Shown piece by piece: positions 11,591 through 21,901 of a stretch of 64,000 nt of DNA (its first letter is position 1; the number at the start of each line of letters is the position of its first letter). Made by a program: the position numbers and the translations under genes. Origin of the DNA: Fennellomyces sp. T-0311 (Eukaryota > Mucoromycota > Mucoromycetes > Mucorales > Lichtheimiaceae); contig JALLLT010000014.1 in the NCBI GenBank assembly GCA_025266875.1, positions 868,001 through 932,000 on the forward strand. The letters are read 5' to 3'. The notes under the pieces are model-generated. The model was not told where the DNA came from, did not search any database, and saw only the letters and a list, made by a program, of their open reading frames with translations.

Positions 11591-12281
11591 GAGCCAGTGA
11601 TGCACGTCATCGTCTGTATCTTTTTGCCTTAACGGAAAAGTATACGTACTATGCTGCTATTTAAAAAATGTGGGTGACCAGAGGAGCTGTTCGTTTAATT
11701 CAAGAGAGCGATCGATTCTCGCTTAGCATGCAAGATACTCGACACCCCTTTTATGCTGACTATATTATATAGAAAATCAGTTATTAAATAAAGCACATAC
11801 GTACGAATAATTTTAAAGGAGTAAGATGCAGGATAAAGCTAGGTTTTATTGAATGACGTTTTTTAGTGAACGCTCGCTGATCTCAGCCTTCCGCTCTCGT
11901 CTGTTCCGTTTAAAGGATTAGTACACTAACTGGGGGTGTGCTAAAACCGAGGATGAATTGGGAGAGAAGTTGAGCGGGTTGGGCGAGAACTTAATGCAAA
12001 AAGCGAGAGCGTGCAAAAAGTTGGATTCTACTGTAGATGCAAAGGAAGACAAGCATATTATGCGTGTGCTTTACGTATCGCATTTTCTATCGCGTGATGA
12101 ACTTTTTTAATACAGTTGCGTATCGTATACTCAAAACAGTGATGCTAGCTAAAAAGAACTAATGATCATGTATCGGTCCAGAGAATCGGCCATGCATTTC
12201 AGTTCGCACATGCAAATATTCACGTCCGCCAAAACTATCACCATGTCAACACACCACAGCTGCGCTATACATTCTTACACT
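11591..12281. other. Intergenic spacer
   Basis: AT-rich, no gene seen. It separates the ureohydrolase relic from the 3' end of the dipeptidyl aminopeptidase gene on the other strand. Confidence 0.4.
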
Positions 12282-15200
12282 TTACCTTTCCCATAAAAAG
12301 TTGGTCAGTAGATAGTAAATGCTTGGGTTGGCCTTGTGGTAACTGATACGGTGGTTGCTGTCTGTAAAGAATTGGACTCGATAATCGTGGACACCTGCAA
12401 GTGTCAGTTTGTCCACGAGCACCGCGGAATGTTGGAAATGGACTATAGATTTGCTGTTAGCACGAATTCGTACCATATCTTACGACATTTAAGTCTACCA
12501 TTGTCATCGCCTGTACCGTGGGCAAGCAGATATTTGGTATCTACAAAACCTGTCATGTTGTTCACTGCGCTATGCTCATATCCATCGGGATTAAGTTCTG
12601 GTGTAAGCATGTATCGTTCAGTATAGATGGAATCTGTATAATAGAAAGTGCATTAGATATCGAGCATTCCATATGGATCATCATAGAAACGAACCATAGT
12701 AGCGCCAGTCAGTAACGGGTGCCACCGCCATGCCTGTAGAGAATACGCCATCTCCAGACTCAATGACCTTGGTCGTCATGTAACCACCATAGGACCAGCC
12801 CCAGATGCCAATACGAGACGAATCCACATAGTCCAGAGTAGCCCAATGCTTGGCTGCATTCACTTGATCAATCACTTCCAACTCACCCAATCGTTTGCGA
12901 ACGCATGTGCGATATTCCCGTCCACGATAACCTGTGCCTCGACCATCGACCTATTTTATCCATGTCAGAGAAAAAACACGATGCCAATTCTTTTTTTTTT
13001 TGCTTACAGTAACAATGATGTATCGAAGCTTGCTTGCTAGGAACGTGTGCCATCCAAGATCGAACTGATATGATACAGTCTGAGATCCAGGGCCACCGTA
13101 CACATGGAACAGGACAGGATACTTTTCACGAGCGTTGAAGTCTGGTGGCAAGAGCTCGATAGCATTCATGTCTACAATGTGAACATTTAGTTAATTTCCA
13201 CTTGTTGGTATACGTTAAGCTTGTTACCTATTCCGCCACTTTTAACAGTGACAACGCGTGGGCGTGGAAGTTCGTAATCCTTCAGTAGTTTGCGCAATCC
13301 GCTATTATCCTCCAACACCGACTTGAACGAAGGATCATCCACACTTTTGACGACAGTGGTAGGGATATCGGGACCTTCGTAGTATAGGACGTAGTAGCCA
13401 GCCTTGGGTGAGAAAGAAGCACTGTAGTACCCATGTTCCTCGGGATCTTCTGGGCAGGTTACACAGGTCTTGGTGGATGCAGGATCATCACTCTTGAACG
13501 AAAGAGTATACAAGTGACGTTCCAAAGGTGATTGCTCAGTCGACACAAAGTGACTATATCAATGTTAATGTGGCTAATCTAGATAAATCCGCGAACAAAC
13601 TTACAGAAGCTTTCGCTCGGTATCCATGACGACCGATTCTGTGACCACCTCCCATTCACCGGAAGTCAGCCATACGGTATCATGGTTCTTTCCATCGCCA
13701 GCCGCAAATATTGCCAGATGCATATAACCATTTCCATCATCCGCAATATCGATGTACCGGACAGGGGTCTTTTTGGCTTTCGTACTTGGAACATACACCA
13801 TCGATTGTCCGACATCAATCCATCCTCCGTCAGTTGGTTGATAACGGCGCGCAACCTCCACCTTGGTATCCTCAAGGTTTTCTCCAATGGTTACAAGGCT
13901 GGTGATTTCGTGGTCTTGGACGCGATTGGTTTGCTTATACAGCAAATGGCTATGGTCGGCAGTTGCCCACAGTACATCAATAATAAGGCGATCCTCATCT
14001 TCAAAGTCCTTGTGCTCGCCAACTGCTTGGGCAGAAGTAGTTGCGGTCGCATTGCTGGTAATCATGACGGACGTGTCATTGAGCAGCGAGTAGACGTGAA
14101 GAGATACAAGAGGATTGGGTGATCCAGCCTATAAAAGTGAGATTTAGTCTTGTTTCACAGTTAGGGCGTCCAGTGATGGCTTACCTTTGGATATTTGATC
14201 GTCATCTCCTCGGGGTAGCTCGAATTGGACGCCGTATACAATGGCATGTGATATTCGGGTACAGCAGTTTCGTTCATGCGGAGATATGCAAGATGAGTCG
14301 AATCAGGAGCCCACCAGACGGTATAATCTTTTCCGAACACCTCCTCTACACATGCTATCAGTGGAATATTCCTCGTAATTGTTGTTTATAACTATACCTT
14401 CGTATACCCAGTCAGGGACTCCGTTAAAGACGGTACGAGATCCATCAAAGGTGACTTGGTGAACCGTTTCTAGATCTGATACATACAGATCATTTGCCAT
14501 GACGAAAACCTGTTTAAACCGTGTCAATAAGTGATTGTTCAGGAATGGTTTTTGCTGAAATTCACGTACCACTTGATGACCAGTGGGACTCCATGTGGCA
14601 TAAGAGATTTGAGGGTATTCAGAGTCGACAGTAGAATCTTTGCTCAAAGGAGACAAAGATTTGTCGGCAACTTTGTAAACATAAATATTTGAACGTGTGG
14701 AATGTCGCCATTGCTATTAACCATATTAATTAATCGAGTTGTTGATAGTTTCACAAAGTGGTGTGGTTACCTGGGTGACATTGGTCCACAGCATAATGTA
14801 TTCGAAATCAGCTGAAATTTCAAACTTTGACACAGCTAAAACTCCTTCATTGACGCGCTAAGTATTGTCGTTACTATTTTTGTGTTCACAAAAAAGGTCC
14901 ATGACCTACCAAATCCAAAGTTTTGACCAAAACTTTAGTTTCGCCATCTTGGACGGATTCCAGCAAGATATCATGAGTAGTTGTATCGGTATATGTAAAT
15001 ACGCCATCACGTGGATCTGTCAATGCAGAGGTAAGATGCAAATGCTTAAAATAGCGGCACTATGGTTATTTTACCATTCTTGACCCATTCCAAGTGTCGT
15101 CGCTTTGGAACGAACGAGTCATTATAAAGATCATCGAAATCCACGTGATTTACGTTTCGGCGTGCATCGGCTTCCTCTGCCGCTGCGAAAAATGTAAGCT

Positions 15201-15780
15201 TTTTTGTGATCATTCTTTAAAAATAGTATCATGATAGATACCTTTATCCATGCCGCTAAAACTTAAGCCCCAAAGGACACCAGCTAGCAATAGCAAAGCG
15301 ATAACAGTGATACAGAACCATCTTTCACTTCCTTTACGCTATTGTTCGACCCCCAAAAGCATCTTATTACTCTGCATCCCTTGATTCTTGCACTCTCCTT
15401 ACCTTTCCGCGTTCTACACTACCCATGCTCGTAGTGTCTTCGGAGCCGTTTTCGATATCATCCTGAACTAATCTCTGACGCGCTTCGTCCTGGTCGCTCT
15501 CTGCATAGTATGGTACCTGATCGTCGTCGTCGTCCTTATAGTAACGTTTGCTCATTGCTGTTATTGGGTATTCTGTGCTGTCGCTGCTAATGGAGCTACT
15601 GTCGTCGTCAGTAGATGTTAAGGAGCGTATTTGATGCCGGGCGTCAACTGCAGCTAATATGCTATCAATGTCAATGATCTGTGTCATTTCAGTAGCATCG
15701 TTTGAAGAAGAGATTGTGTTATTATTTCTGCCATTCGGTAATTGTCTCGTAATACGTGATAATGCAGAGAAAACGGACAT
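12282..15780 (-). CDS. Type II membrane dipeptidyl aminopeptidase (DPP IV/Ste13/Dap2 family)
   Basis: Fourteen exons (15403-15780, 15242-15338, 15075-15182, 14910-15016, 14771-14857, 14570-14713, 14398-14509, 14185-14345, 13605-14128, 13228-13553, 13008-13171, 12695-12950, 12499-12633, 12282-12442) sum to 919 aa; all introns are 51-64 bp. A Ser/Asp-rich cytosolic tail of about 130 residues precedes a single membrane anchor at about 133-152, giving type II topology as in yeast Ste13 and Dap2. The lumenal part holds an eight-bladed propeller (for example [12 protein letters not shown] and [16 protein letters not shown]) and an S9B hydrolase domain. The triad is intact: Ser789 in GWSYGG, Asp864/865 in GTGDDNVH, and His897 in SNHRI. 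It should remove X-Pro or X-Ala dipeptides in the Golgi or vacuole. The acidic tail may carry sorting signals. Confidence 0.93.
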
Positions 15781-15899
15781 TGAAGGAAAGACCCGCCTAT
15801 TTTTTTCCGGTGGAGACGTCCGTAGTTGTTAAGGGAGAGAAGGAAAAAACAAATGCCAAGAAAGAAAAGGAATAGGGAAATGGAAGAGCAGCGGCCAAT

Positions 15900-16627
15900 T
15901 TAGGTACACAGGTGCAATTTGACTTGGATCCCACTGGTGTAGCGCTTGTTGCCCTGGTCTAATGTAAACGTTTCTACCTCTGTTTCCAAGGAGAGCCATC
16001 TGTTAGGGACTCGCATTGTTGCATGATTCATAGTTCATACCTTCATGCTCCCCGATGCCTCGATCCTGGAGTATCGTTACCAGAGATACCACATCTGCAA
16101 TAGCATAATCCATACCGACAACTGTTACCGTCTCAAACGCACCCAAACAGCGCCCGATCTAACAACCATGTCAACAAAAAAGTGCCTCTATTTTAAAACC
16201 ATGGCAACCATACCCATTCGATATAGCGTTCGTAGCCATGGACCAATTTATCAGTTGACCCCTCCCCGCTCCCTTTGCCCTTTGAACCGTCCTCAACAGG
16301 CCGTGTTCGAAACACTGGATCAATTGCCTCCTCAATAGTTATAAACTTTGTAAGCAGCCCAAAGCTATTTTCAGGTTGAGCTGAGGAAGGCTGTGTTGTC
16401 GCAGCTTTGTGTCGGCGTCCAGTTTGCTGCGGTTGACTCTTTGTTTTGCCGCTCGACTTTTTGCCTTGGTGATCCGTGCTTGGGCGACGATCGGCTTTAC
16501 CATGATGTTTCGATTGCTTTGGTTTTGACGATCGCTTTTTCTGCTGTTGGGTTTTTTCTTGCAATTCTGTTGGTGGTGACGCACTGAATTGGCCTGGTCT
16601 GAATTCGCTCGCGTTGGGATTCAACAT
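15900..16627 (-). CDS. Alba-like protein with an N-terminal PAM2 motif
   Basis: Three exons, 16214-16627, 16041-16158 and 15900-15979, give 203 aa. Residues 2-11, LNPNASEFRP, match the PAM2 consensus (LNxxAxEFxP) that binds the MLLE domain of poly(A)-binding protein. A Lys/Gln/Ser-rich disordered linker follows to about residue 90. The last 80 residues resemble the Alba fold: YERYIEWIGRCLGAFETV, then VTVVGMDYAIADVVSL with the Gly-x-x-Ala-Ile turn of Alba proteins, a VETFTLDQ strand and a final IQVKLHLCT strand. Alba proteins bind RNA or DNA, and some are RNase P/MRP subunits (Rpp20, Rpp25). The last acceptor was chosen because the nearer AG leads straight to a stop. The Alba call rests on pattern only; the PAM2 motif is an exact consensus match. 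Confidence 0.65.
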
Positions 16628-18859
16628 CGTCTCGAGTCAAAAGAAAAAAAAAAGATTTGAGACAACTTCTGTTGCTATATGTACGACGGATAAAGCGTAC
16701 TGGTTGATTCGAAAGTTGCAAGCAACGTGGACAAAGCTTTTGGTTATCAAGCTTTGTGACAATTCCACTGCGGTCTTTTTAGGTTGATCCCGCCGTTGAC
16801 TACCAGAATGCAGTAGGCACGCTTCCATTTTAACCTTAGTCGATAGCGTGTGCGCAATTCTGTCTTCCCTGCGCCTTCCTTTATTGAGGCTTCTTTATAT
16901 CAGCCATGTTACACAGGAAGCCAATACAATGGAGATGGCTTTTGCACTTTAATCTGACTTTCAGAAAAGAGTAGACCCTAAACTGCTCCGTATCTCTTGG
17001 GGTTCTACACTAGTGTATCGTCATCGATGTGTGGAAAGTGATAGCGATCATTTATTCGTGGTACACAAGTAATTTTAATGTTGAATACGGGAAGGTAAAA
17101 AGTTTAGAAGGGAAGATGAATGTATCTAGCAGAAGCGTCGCAAAGCAGCTACGTACCCAGGTATTCACTTTAAAATTAACACACGGTAACCCTTGGGAGG
17201 CACGCATAGCCAATCGTCCGATTAACGTTATTGATGAGTCTGTCTCATCTTTTGAGTTTCCACCAGTGATTGTGCTGCTGGTTCCAGGGGTTTGCCACAT
17301 GCGCAAACTCGTAACGGTCTTTGACTGATTTTGAATGTGGGCCTTAGTTGTCATTTATCACTGTTTATAGGTTCAGAAGGTGATACATCGAGACGATCAA
17401 CATCATAGCCTAGGATAGACTGTCATTAGAACTCGTTGTAAAAATAGGTCCCAGTGTTAAATTGGAGAGGGTTGGTGATAAAGAGTCACCTGGTCTTACT
17501 TCTCTATGTTACAGGATACCGGGTCATACCGTTCCATGGATATTGATCCTGGTACTCGCGCCAAAAAATAGAGTACGGATGCACGTAGTAATCGTCTCTG
17601 GGAACCATCATCTCGAGACGCTATTCCAAGTAGTGTAGATACTTACGGTTTTACATGGCTTGGTATCGTCTAGAACATTCACGAGATATATCGAATACGC
17701 TAATATTAAACATTGCGGTTGCTGTCAACGCGATGACATTTTGTTTACTTTCGATCGGAAGCCACCAAATTGGCATCTTCGACACTGACTATTGCTGCTC
17801 ATGGGCTACTACATGATCTGTGCATCTGTCAAACCCAACGCCCATCCGGCATCAGAGATACTGATCCAACAAGCAAGTTGTGTTAAAAACTCCTCGAGAG
17901 TTACACTTATATTAAACATACTGTGCAGAATGGAAGATTTGTCAGCATGAGTACGTACATCCCCGCAGATCATGTATGATCCATTTGTCCAGTAAACACT
18001 ACGGGAAATGATTTTGTTTAAGATCATATGTACGTAGTGCCTGAGATGACGGTGCGAAGAGCAGGATATGGCTTTTTGACCATCCTGCCTCCCATCATGT
18101 ACTCTTGCTTAATATATATTTTCCGGGCACTTCGCTGTATTTTGCATGGCAATATGTGCAAATGGATGGTATTTCCACCCGGGAGGAGGACCATCATTGA
18201 TCTGACACCGCAAAAGATGACTATATCGTAAATTTTAAGGATTGATCCTGGCGAGAATATGAGTGTAGCGTCTGCATGGAGACTAAATTTGGCTCTTCAA
18301 AACAGAAAACGACAGCTATTTTGGGATAATAGTCGAGCATACCCGTAGTATCCGTAGTATCCGCAATATCCACAATGTACGAATACACCTGGATCAATGC
18401 TACGGATATTGCGGATATTTTTTCTAACACTTAAAACTGTTACGTATGAACGTACCATCACCCTACATTTTTAAGACGTAGTGTGCTTCAGACATTTTCA
18501 GATATTGCGATATCACAGATATTTTTTACATAGTCGCATGAACAAACATTGAACGAGGATCCTGAGCAACGATATGACGCAAGTCTTGAAGTTCCTATAA
18601 GCAATTACGTATCAGTAAGTATCAGTTATATTTAACTGTGTGTGATTTCAACTTGCTGGTAGAAATCTTTTAAGTAATTGCTACCGCTTATAAAGCCTAA
18701 ATATTAATCGTTCATCAAATATCCACACGGCCTAAAGAAGCTGTATGCTGAGAGAGTAACATCGCAATCGCTATCTGGGAAACGCGTCATTGCATGGCAC
18801 CCAACCCATCAAAAATCATGCAAAAGTGCTGATAAGCCACTTGGACAACTTCTTGGTCA
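16628..18859. other. Gene-poor region with scattered relic-like ORFs and short inverted repeats
   Basis: No intact gene was recognised. The opposed ORFs at 17029-17328 (+) and 17052-17354 (-) have no known motif. A 35-codon minus-strand frame at 17504-17611 has unusually protein-like composition (Tyr, Trp and Pro rich). From 18340 to 18530 there is a small family of tatccg/ggatat repeats, including a perfect 12-bp inverted repeat. The last few hundred bases should hold the RPP14 promoter. Confidence 0.4.
18360..18415. repeat. Short inverted repeat with tandem TATCCG-type units
   Basis: Twelve-base arms, tccgcaatatcc at 18360-18371 and ggatattgcgga at 18404-18415, are perfectly complementary with a 32-base loop. 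Related units lie just outside: gtagtatcc twice before the left arm, and gatattgcgatat near 18503. It could form a hairpin in DNA or RNA; no function is known. Confidence 0.6.
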
Positions 18860-19329
18860 ATGGCAACCGCGAAACCATGGCGGATCACTCGCCTGCCATT
18901 AAACGAATGGGAGTACCTTAAACTGAAAATGTAAGACTACCAGGCGAACCTTGGAAAGAAAAACTGATTAGATATATACAAAGCTGGTCTGAGAATTACA
19001 ATCCCAATGTAACAGAGGTCACTTTCCGAATGAGCATCCAACAGGCCCTTCAATCGCTATTTGGTCTAGCAGGTGTCTCCAACGTCATTGACGTTCTGGA
19101 TTGGGACGAAAAGACCAACACTGGATTCATCAAAGTGGCACAGAAGTAAGGTTAAAGCGCGTATACAGGAACCCAACCGAACTAATATTTGAAAAGGGAG
19201 TTGGCGACGGTGTGGACCGCCCTCACGCTGCACCAATTCCGTGTCAGCGGACATGCTTGTAGTATCGAAGTACTCGGTGCCTCTGCCAGTTTGATTAGTC
19301 TGGCAGATGATAGTCGATTATTAAAATGA
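18860..19329 (+). CDS. RPP14: RNase P/MRP protein subunit RPP14
   Basis: Three exons, 18860-18930, 18984-19145 and 19197-19329, encode 121 aa, against 124 for human RPP14. The pieces align in order with the human subunit: LNEWEYLKLKI (first strand), FRMSIQQALQSLFG, DVLDWDEKTNTGFIKVAQ, and LATVWTALTLHQF followed by IEVLGASASLISLADDSR. RPP14/POP5-fold proteins bind the catalytic RNA of RNase P, which trims tRNA 5' ends, and act in the nucleus. The first intron uses a GTAAGA donor and an ACAAAG acceptor that keeps frame through KLKIWSENYNP; reading through instead meets a stop. The gene converges on the SLM-like gene, the two stop codons being about 30 bp apart, so their 3' untranslated regions probably overlap. 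Confidence 0.82.
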
Positions 19330-19357
19330 AGGGCTTTTTTAATGAAGTTTGGTTGAG

Positions 19358-21515
19358 CTATTGCATCGAATCTGGTAAAGTAACGCCAGCCAAGAAGAAT
19401 GTCCGTGGTGGGTCTTCTTCCGTCTGCTCCTCTTTCTTCTCCTCTTGTTTGGGTTCATCATCTTTTGTCTCCTCTTCCTTCTTTTCTTCCTCTTTCACTT
19501 CCTTTTCTTCCTTATCCTTGCTGGGTTCCGACGGTGCTGGTGGATCCACAGAAACAATGCATCCGCTGATAAGCGATGGACCACCACTCGAGTGTTCTTC
19601 CGTTGCTTGCGGTGTTTCGCTCTTGCTCGAGTCCGCGGTCCATGGATTCTCCTGACACCAATTATCCTGTGCAGCTTTTCCAGCTGACTCTTCTCCCGTC
19701 TCGGAAGGCTTTGGCTCTTCCTTTGGTGCTTCCGATGACTGTTCTGCTGCCGGAGGTTCTGGATCGGTCTTCTTTTCCGCCAGTGACGCTGACTCGGCGG
19801 GCGGTGGTGATGCTACAAAGTATTCGGGCTTCGTGGCATTGGATGGCTGCAAGAAGGGAGGTGCATTGTAACTGACGGATGGTCGGTATCGGTACGACAA
19901 TTCGGTAAGATGCTCCAGCCAAGCTTGCATATCTGGTGCTGATTTGGCACGGAACGTAAGAGTCTTGTATGATCTAGTGCGTTGTTCCCTTGGCGACGAG
20001 GCGTATGACGCAAGCGATGAGGTTGAGGATGGACTGTACGATATCACATTGCCTTGTTGACGTGGCTGCAGCTGGAAAATCAGATTGTGATGTAGGTTCG
20101 TTGACAGCGTCGATACGTTAAAGTGCGGTACAAAGATTGTGGAATCAGGGCGGTTGGGATACGTTTTGGGGCTGCGATACTCGTGGAGAAAACCAGCAGG
20201 CGTAAGGACATAGATATGCTCGTGCCATCTGTGGAGTAATGATGAATTACGTTCCATGCGAGCAGCAAACACAGGCTGGAGCAGTGGATGGGCATGATTT
20301 GGGTATTGGAGCTGGTTGGGATGGCGGAAACGTGCATTCTCGGGATCAAGTGTTCCTTGAAACGGTCAATGAAGTCTTCCCAGTCCCCATTCGCCTTGAG
20401 TTGCTCCACCACCTCCATGACCTTTTCCAGACCTGGATCGATTCCCAGCGTTGTTTGTTCGCGCACAACTTGGGCGATATCCTCACACAGCTGTCGAAAC
20501 TCTTGCACGATGCGCTGCTCCGATATCATGACTTCCTTTTGCAGTCGCAAGATGGTTTCGTGCATTTTGTTGGTTTGATGGTATACTTTGAGCATCTGGC
20601 TGATCACCGCTAAACGAATACTTTAACCGGTTAGCAAATAGGGTGCTTCTGGAAAGTGCAAGCAAACTAACCTGCATTCAGTAGCCATGGATCCTGCTTG
20701 CCGTGGCCATGGTGAGGATGTTGATCGAAGAACGCAAGCTGGCGGTCCAGCCGCATCACACGTCGCTTGGCCTCGCGCCGAAGCCGCGACAGTTTGGATA
20801 GCTTGAGTCTATCATCCATGTAAACCGATCGAATCATGCTCTTCAGCTCGCGTTTCATATTGTTGAGACTGGGTAGAACGGTGGATTTCAAAAAGGCACC
20901 CAAGGTCGTGTGTCCCTTTTCCATATCCGCGTGTCTTTTTTGCCATAGCTGACACACGCTGCGAATGCCTTGCGGATAATGAAAGTGCGTGTCCAATACT
21001 GCGTTGGCCTGATCAAATAAACCAGAAGGACGCGACAGTTTGGCGTAAGCTTTGGATAGCTGCGTTTCGACATTGGCCAGCTCTGTGAAATGGTCGTGCA
21101 GTTGTTTGATTAACGTATGCCATGCCTCGAGTCGCTCGGTAAGAATCTGCACAGGTCGAATGGCATTACTGCTTGTTTCTTCAAGTGGAACGGTGTCGTC
21201 GTCATCCTTAGCATCTTCGCAGTCAAATACCGGCGGGTCATCCTCTCCTATGGTGCCGTTGTACGTGGATACGGTGATTGATGAGCTATTATCTGGTAAA
21301 ACGGCAGTGGGGAAGTTGAGAGTGGATATTGATGGAATAAGGTGCTTTAAAGCAGAGAAAGAGGCGGTGGATGAAGTGGTGCTTTGGCGTGCACGGAGTT
21401 GCAGGACACCGCTTGATCGTGTATCCGACAGAGCGGGTGACAATGGGGCCTTTGTGGCTGGAAGAACAGTGTTGCTGTTCTGGGGCATCCAATGCTTTTT
21501 TCTGAATGCTGTCAT
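19358..21515 (-). CDS. SLM1/SLM2-like BAR-PH protein with an apparent one-base frameshift
   Basis: Segments are 20672-21515, then 20344-20609, then a frame change at the ccc run (plus-strand ggg, 20342-20344) and continuation to the stop at 19358. About 698 aa would result, close to yeast Slm1 (686). A Ser/Thr-rich N-terminus precedes a helical BAR-like region (about residues 140-370, with LTERLEAWHTLIKQLHDHF), and then a PH domain beginning HEHIYVLTPAGFLHEY and ending MQAWLEHLTELSYRY. The tail is Pro/Glu/Lys-rich. Slm proteins bind PI(4,5)P2 at the plasma membrane and relay stress to TORC2. No intron can explain the shift: restoring one base in the C run would read HLIPENARFRHPN and rejoin both halves. 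A homopolymer assembly error is more likely than a dead gene. The start is the first ATG of the frame. Confidence 0.8.
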
Positions 21516-21901
21516 GTGTCTAGCTAGTAAACGTGGGGATGCGTATGAAAGAGAGAAGAAGGAATCGCAAAATACTCGTCTTGCATTGTTGGATTGATGG
21601 AAGATTCTCAAGTTGACCGGCTCTTGTTGCGATGGATGCCCTTAATCCTATAACACTTGACATTAATAATCGCTCAGTTCTCAATCTGAGAGCTACGGCA
21701 GCTGGCGCCGATAGGTTACACAGGTCTCATTGTTTTCCCTAATTGTACTTGTGTGCAGTATGAATCCCCACACAATCGCAGCGCGTCTCATACTTTGGCT
21801 GCATAACAAGTTGGAAAAGCAACTATGCGTCGGATGTAGGCTATGCATATGATGCACGTATAATGCACGTGGCAATGATCAAGAGTGAGGTGATGAAATA
21901 G
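21516..21901. other. Divergent promoter region between the SLM-like and ATPase genes
   Basis: A 386-bp spacer that should carry the promoters of both divergent genes. No ORF of note and no firmly assignable element. Confidence 0.4.
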
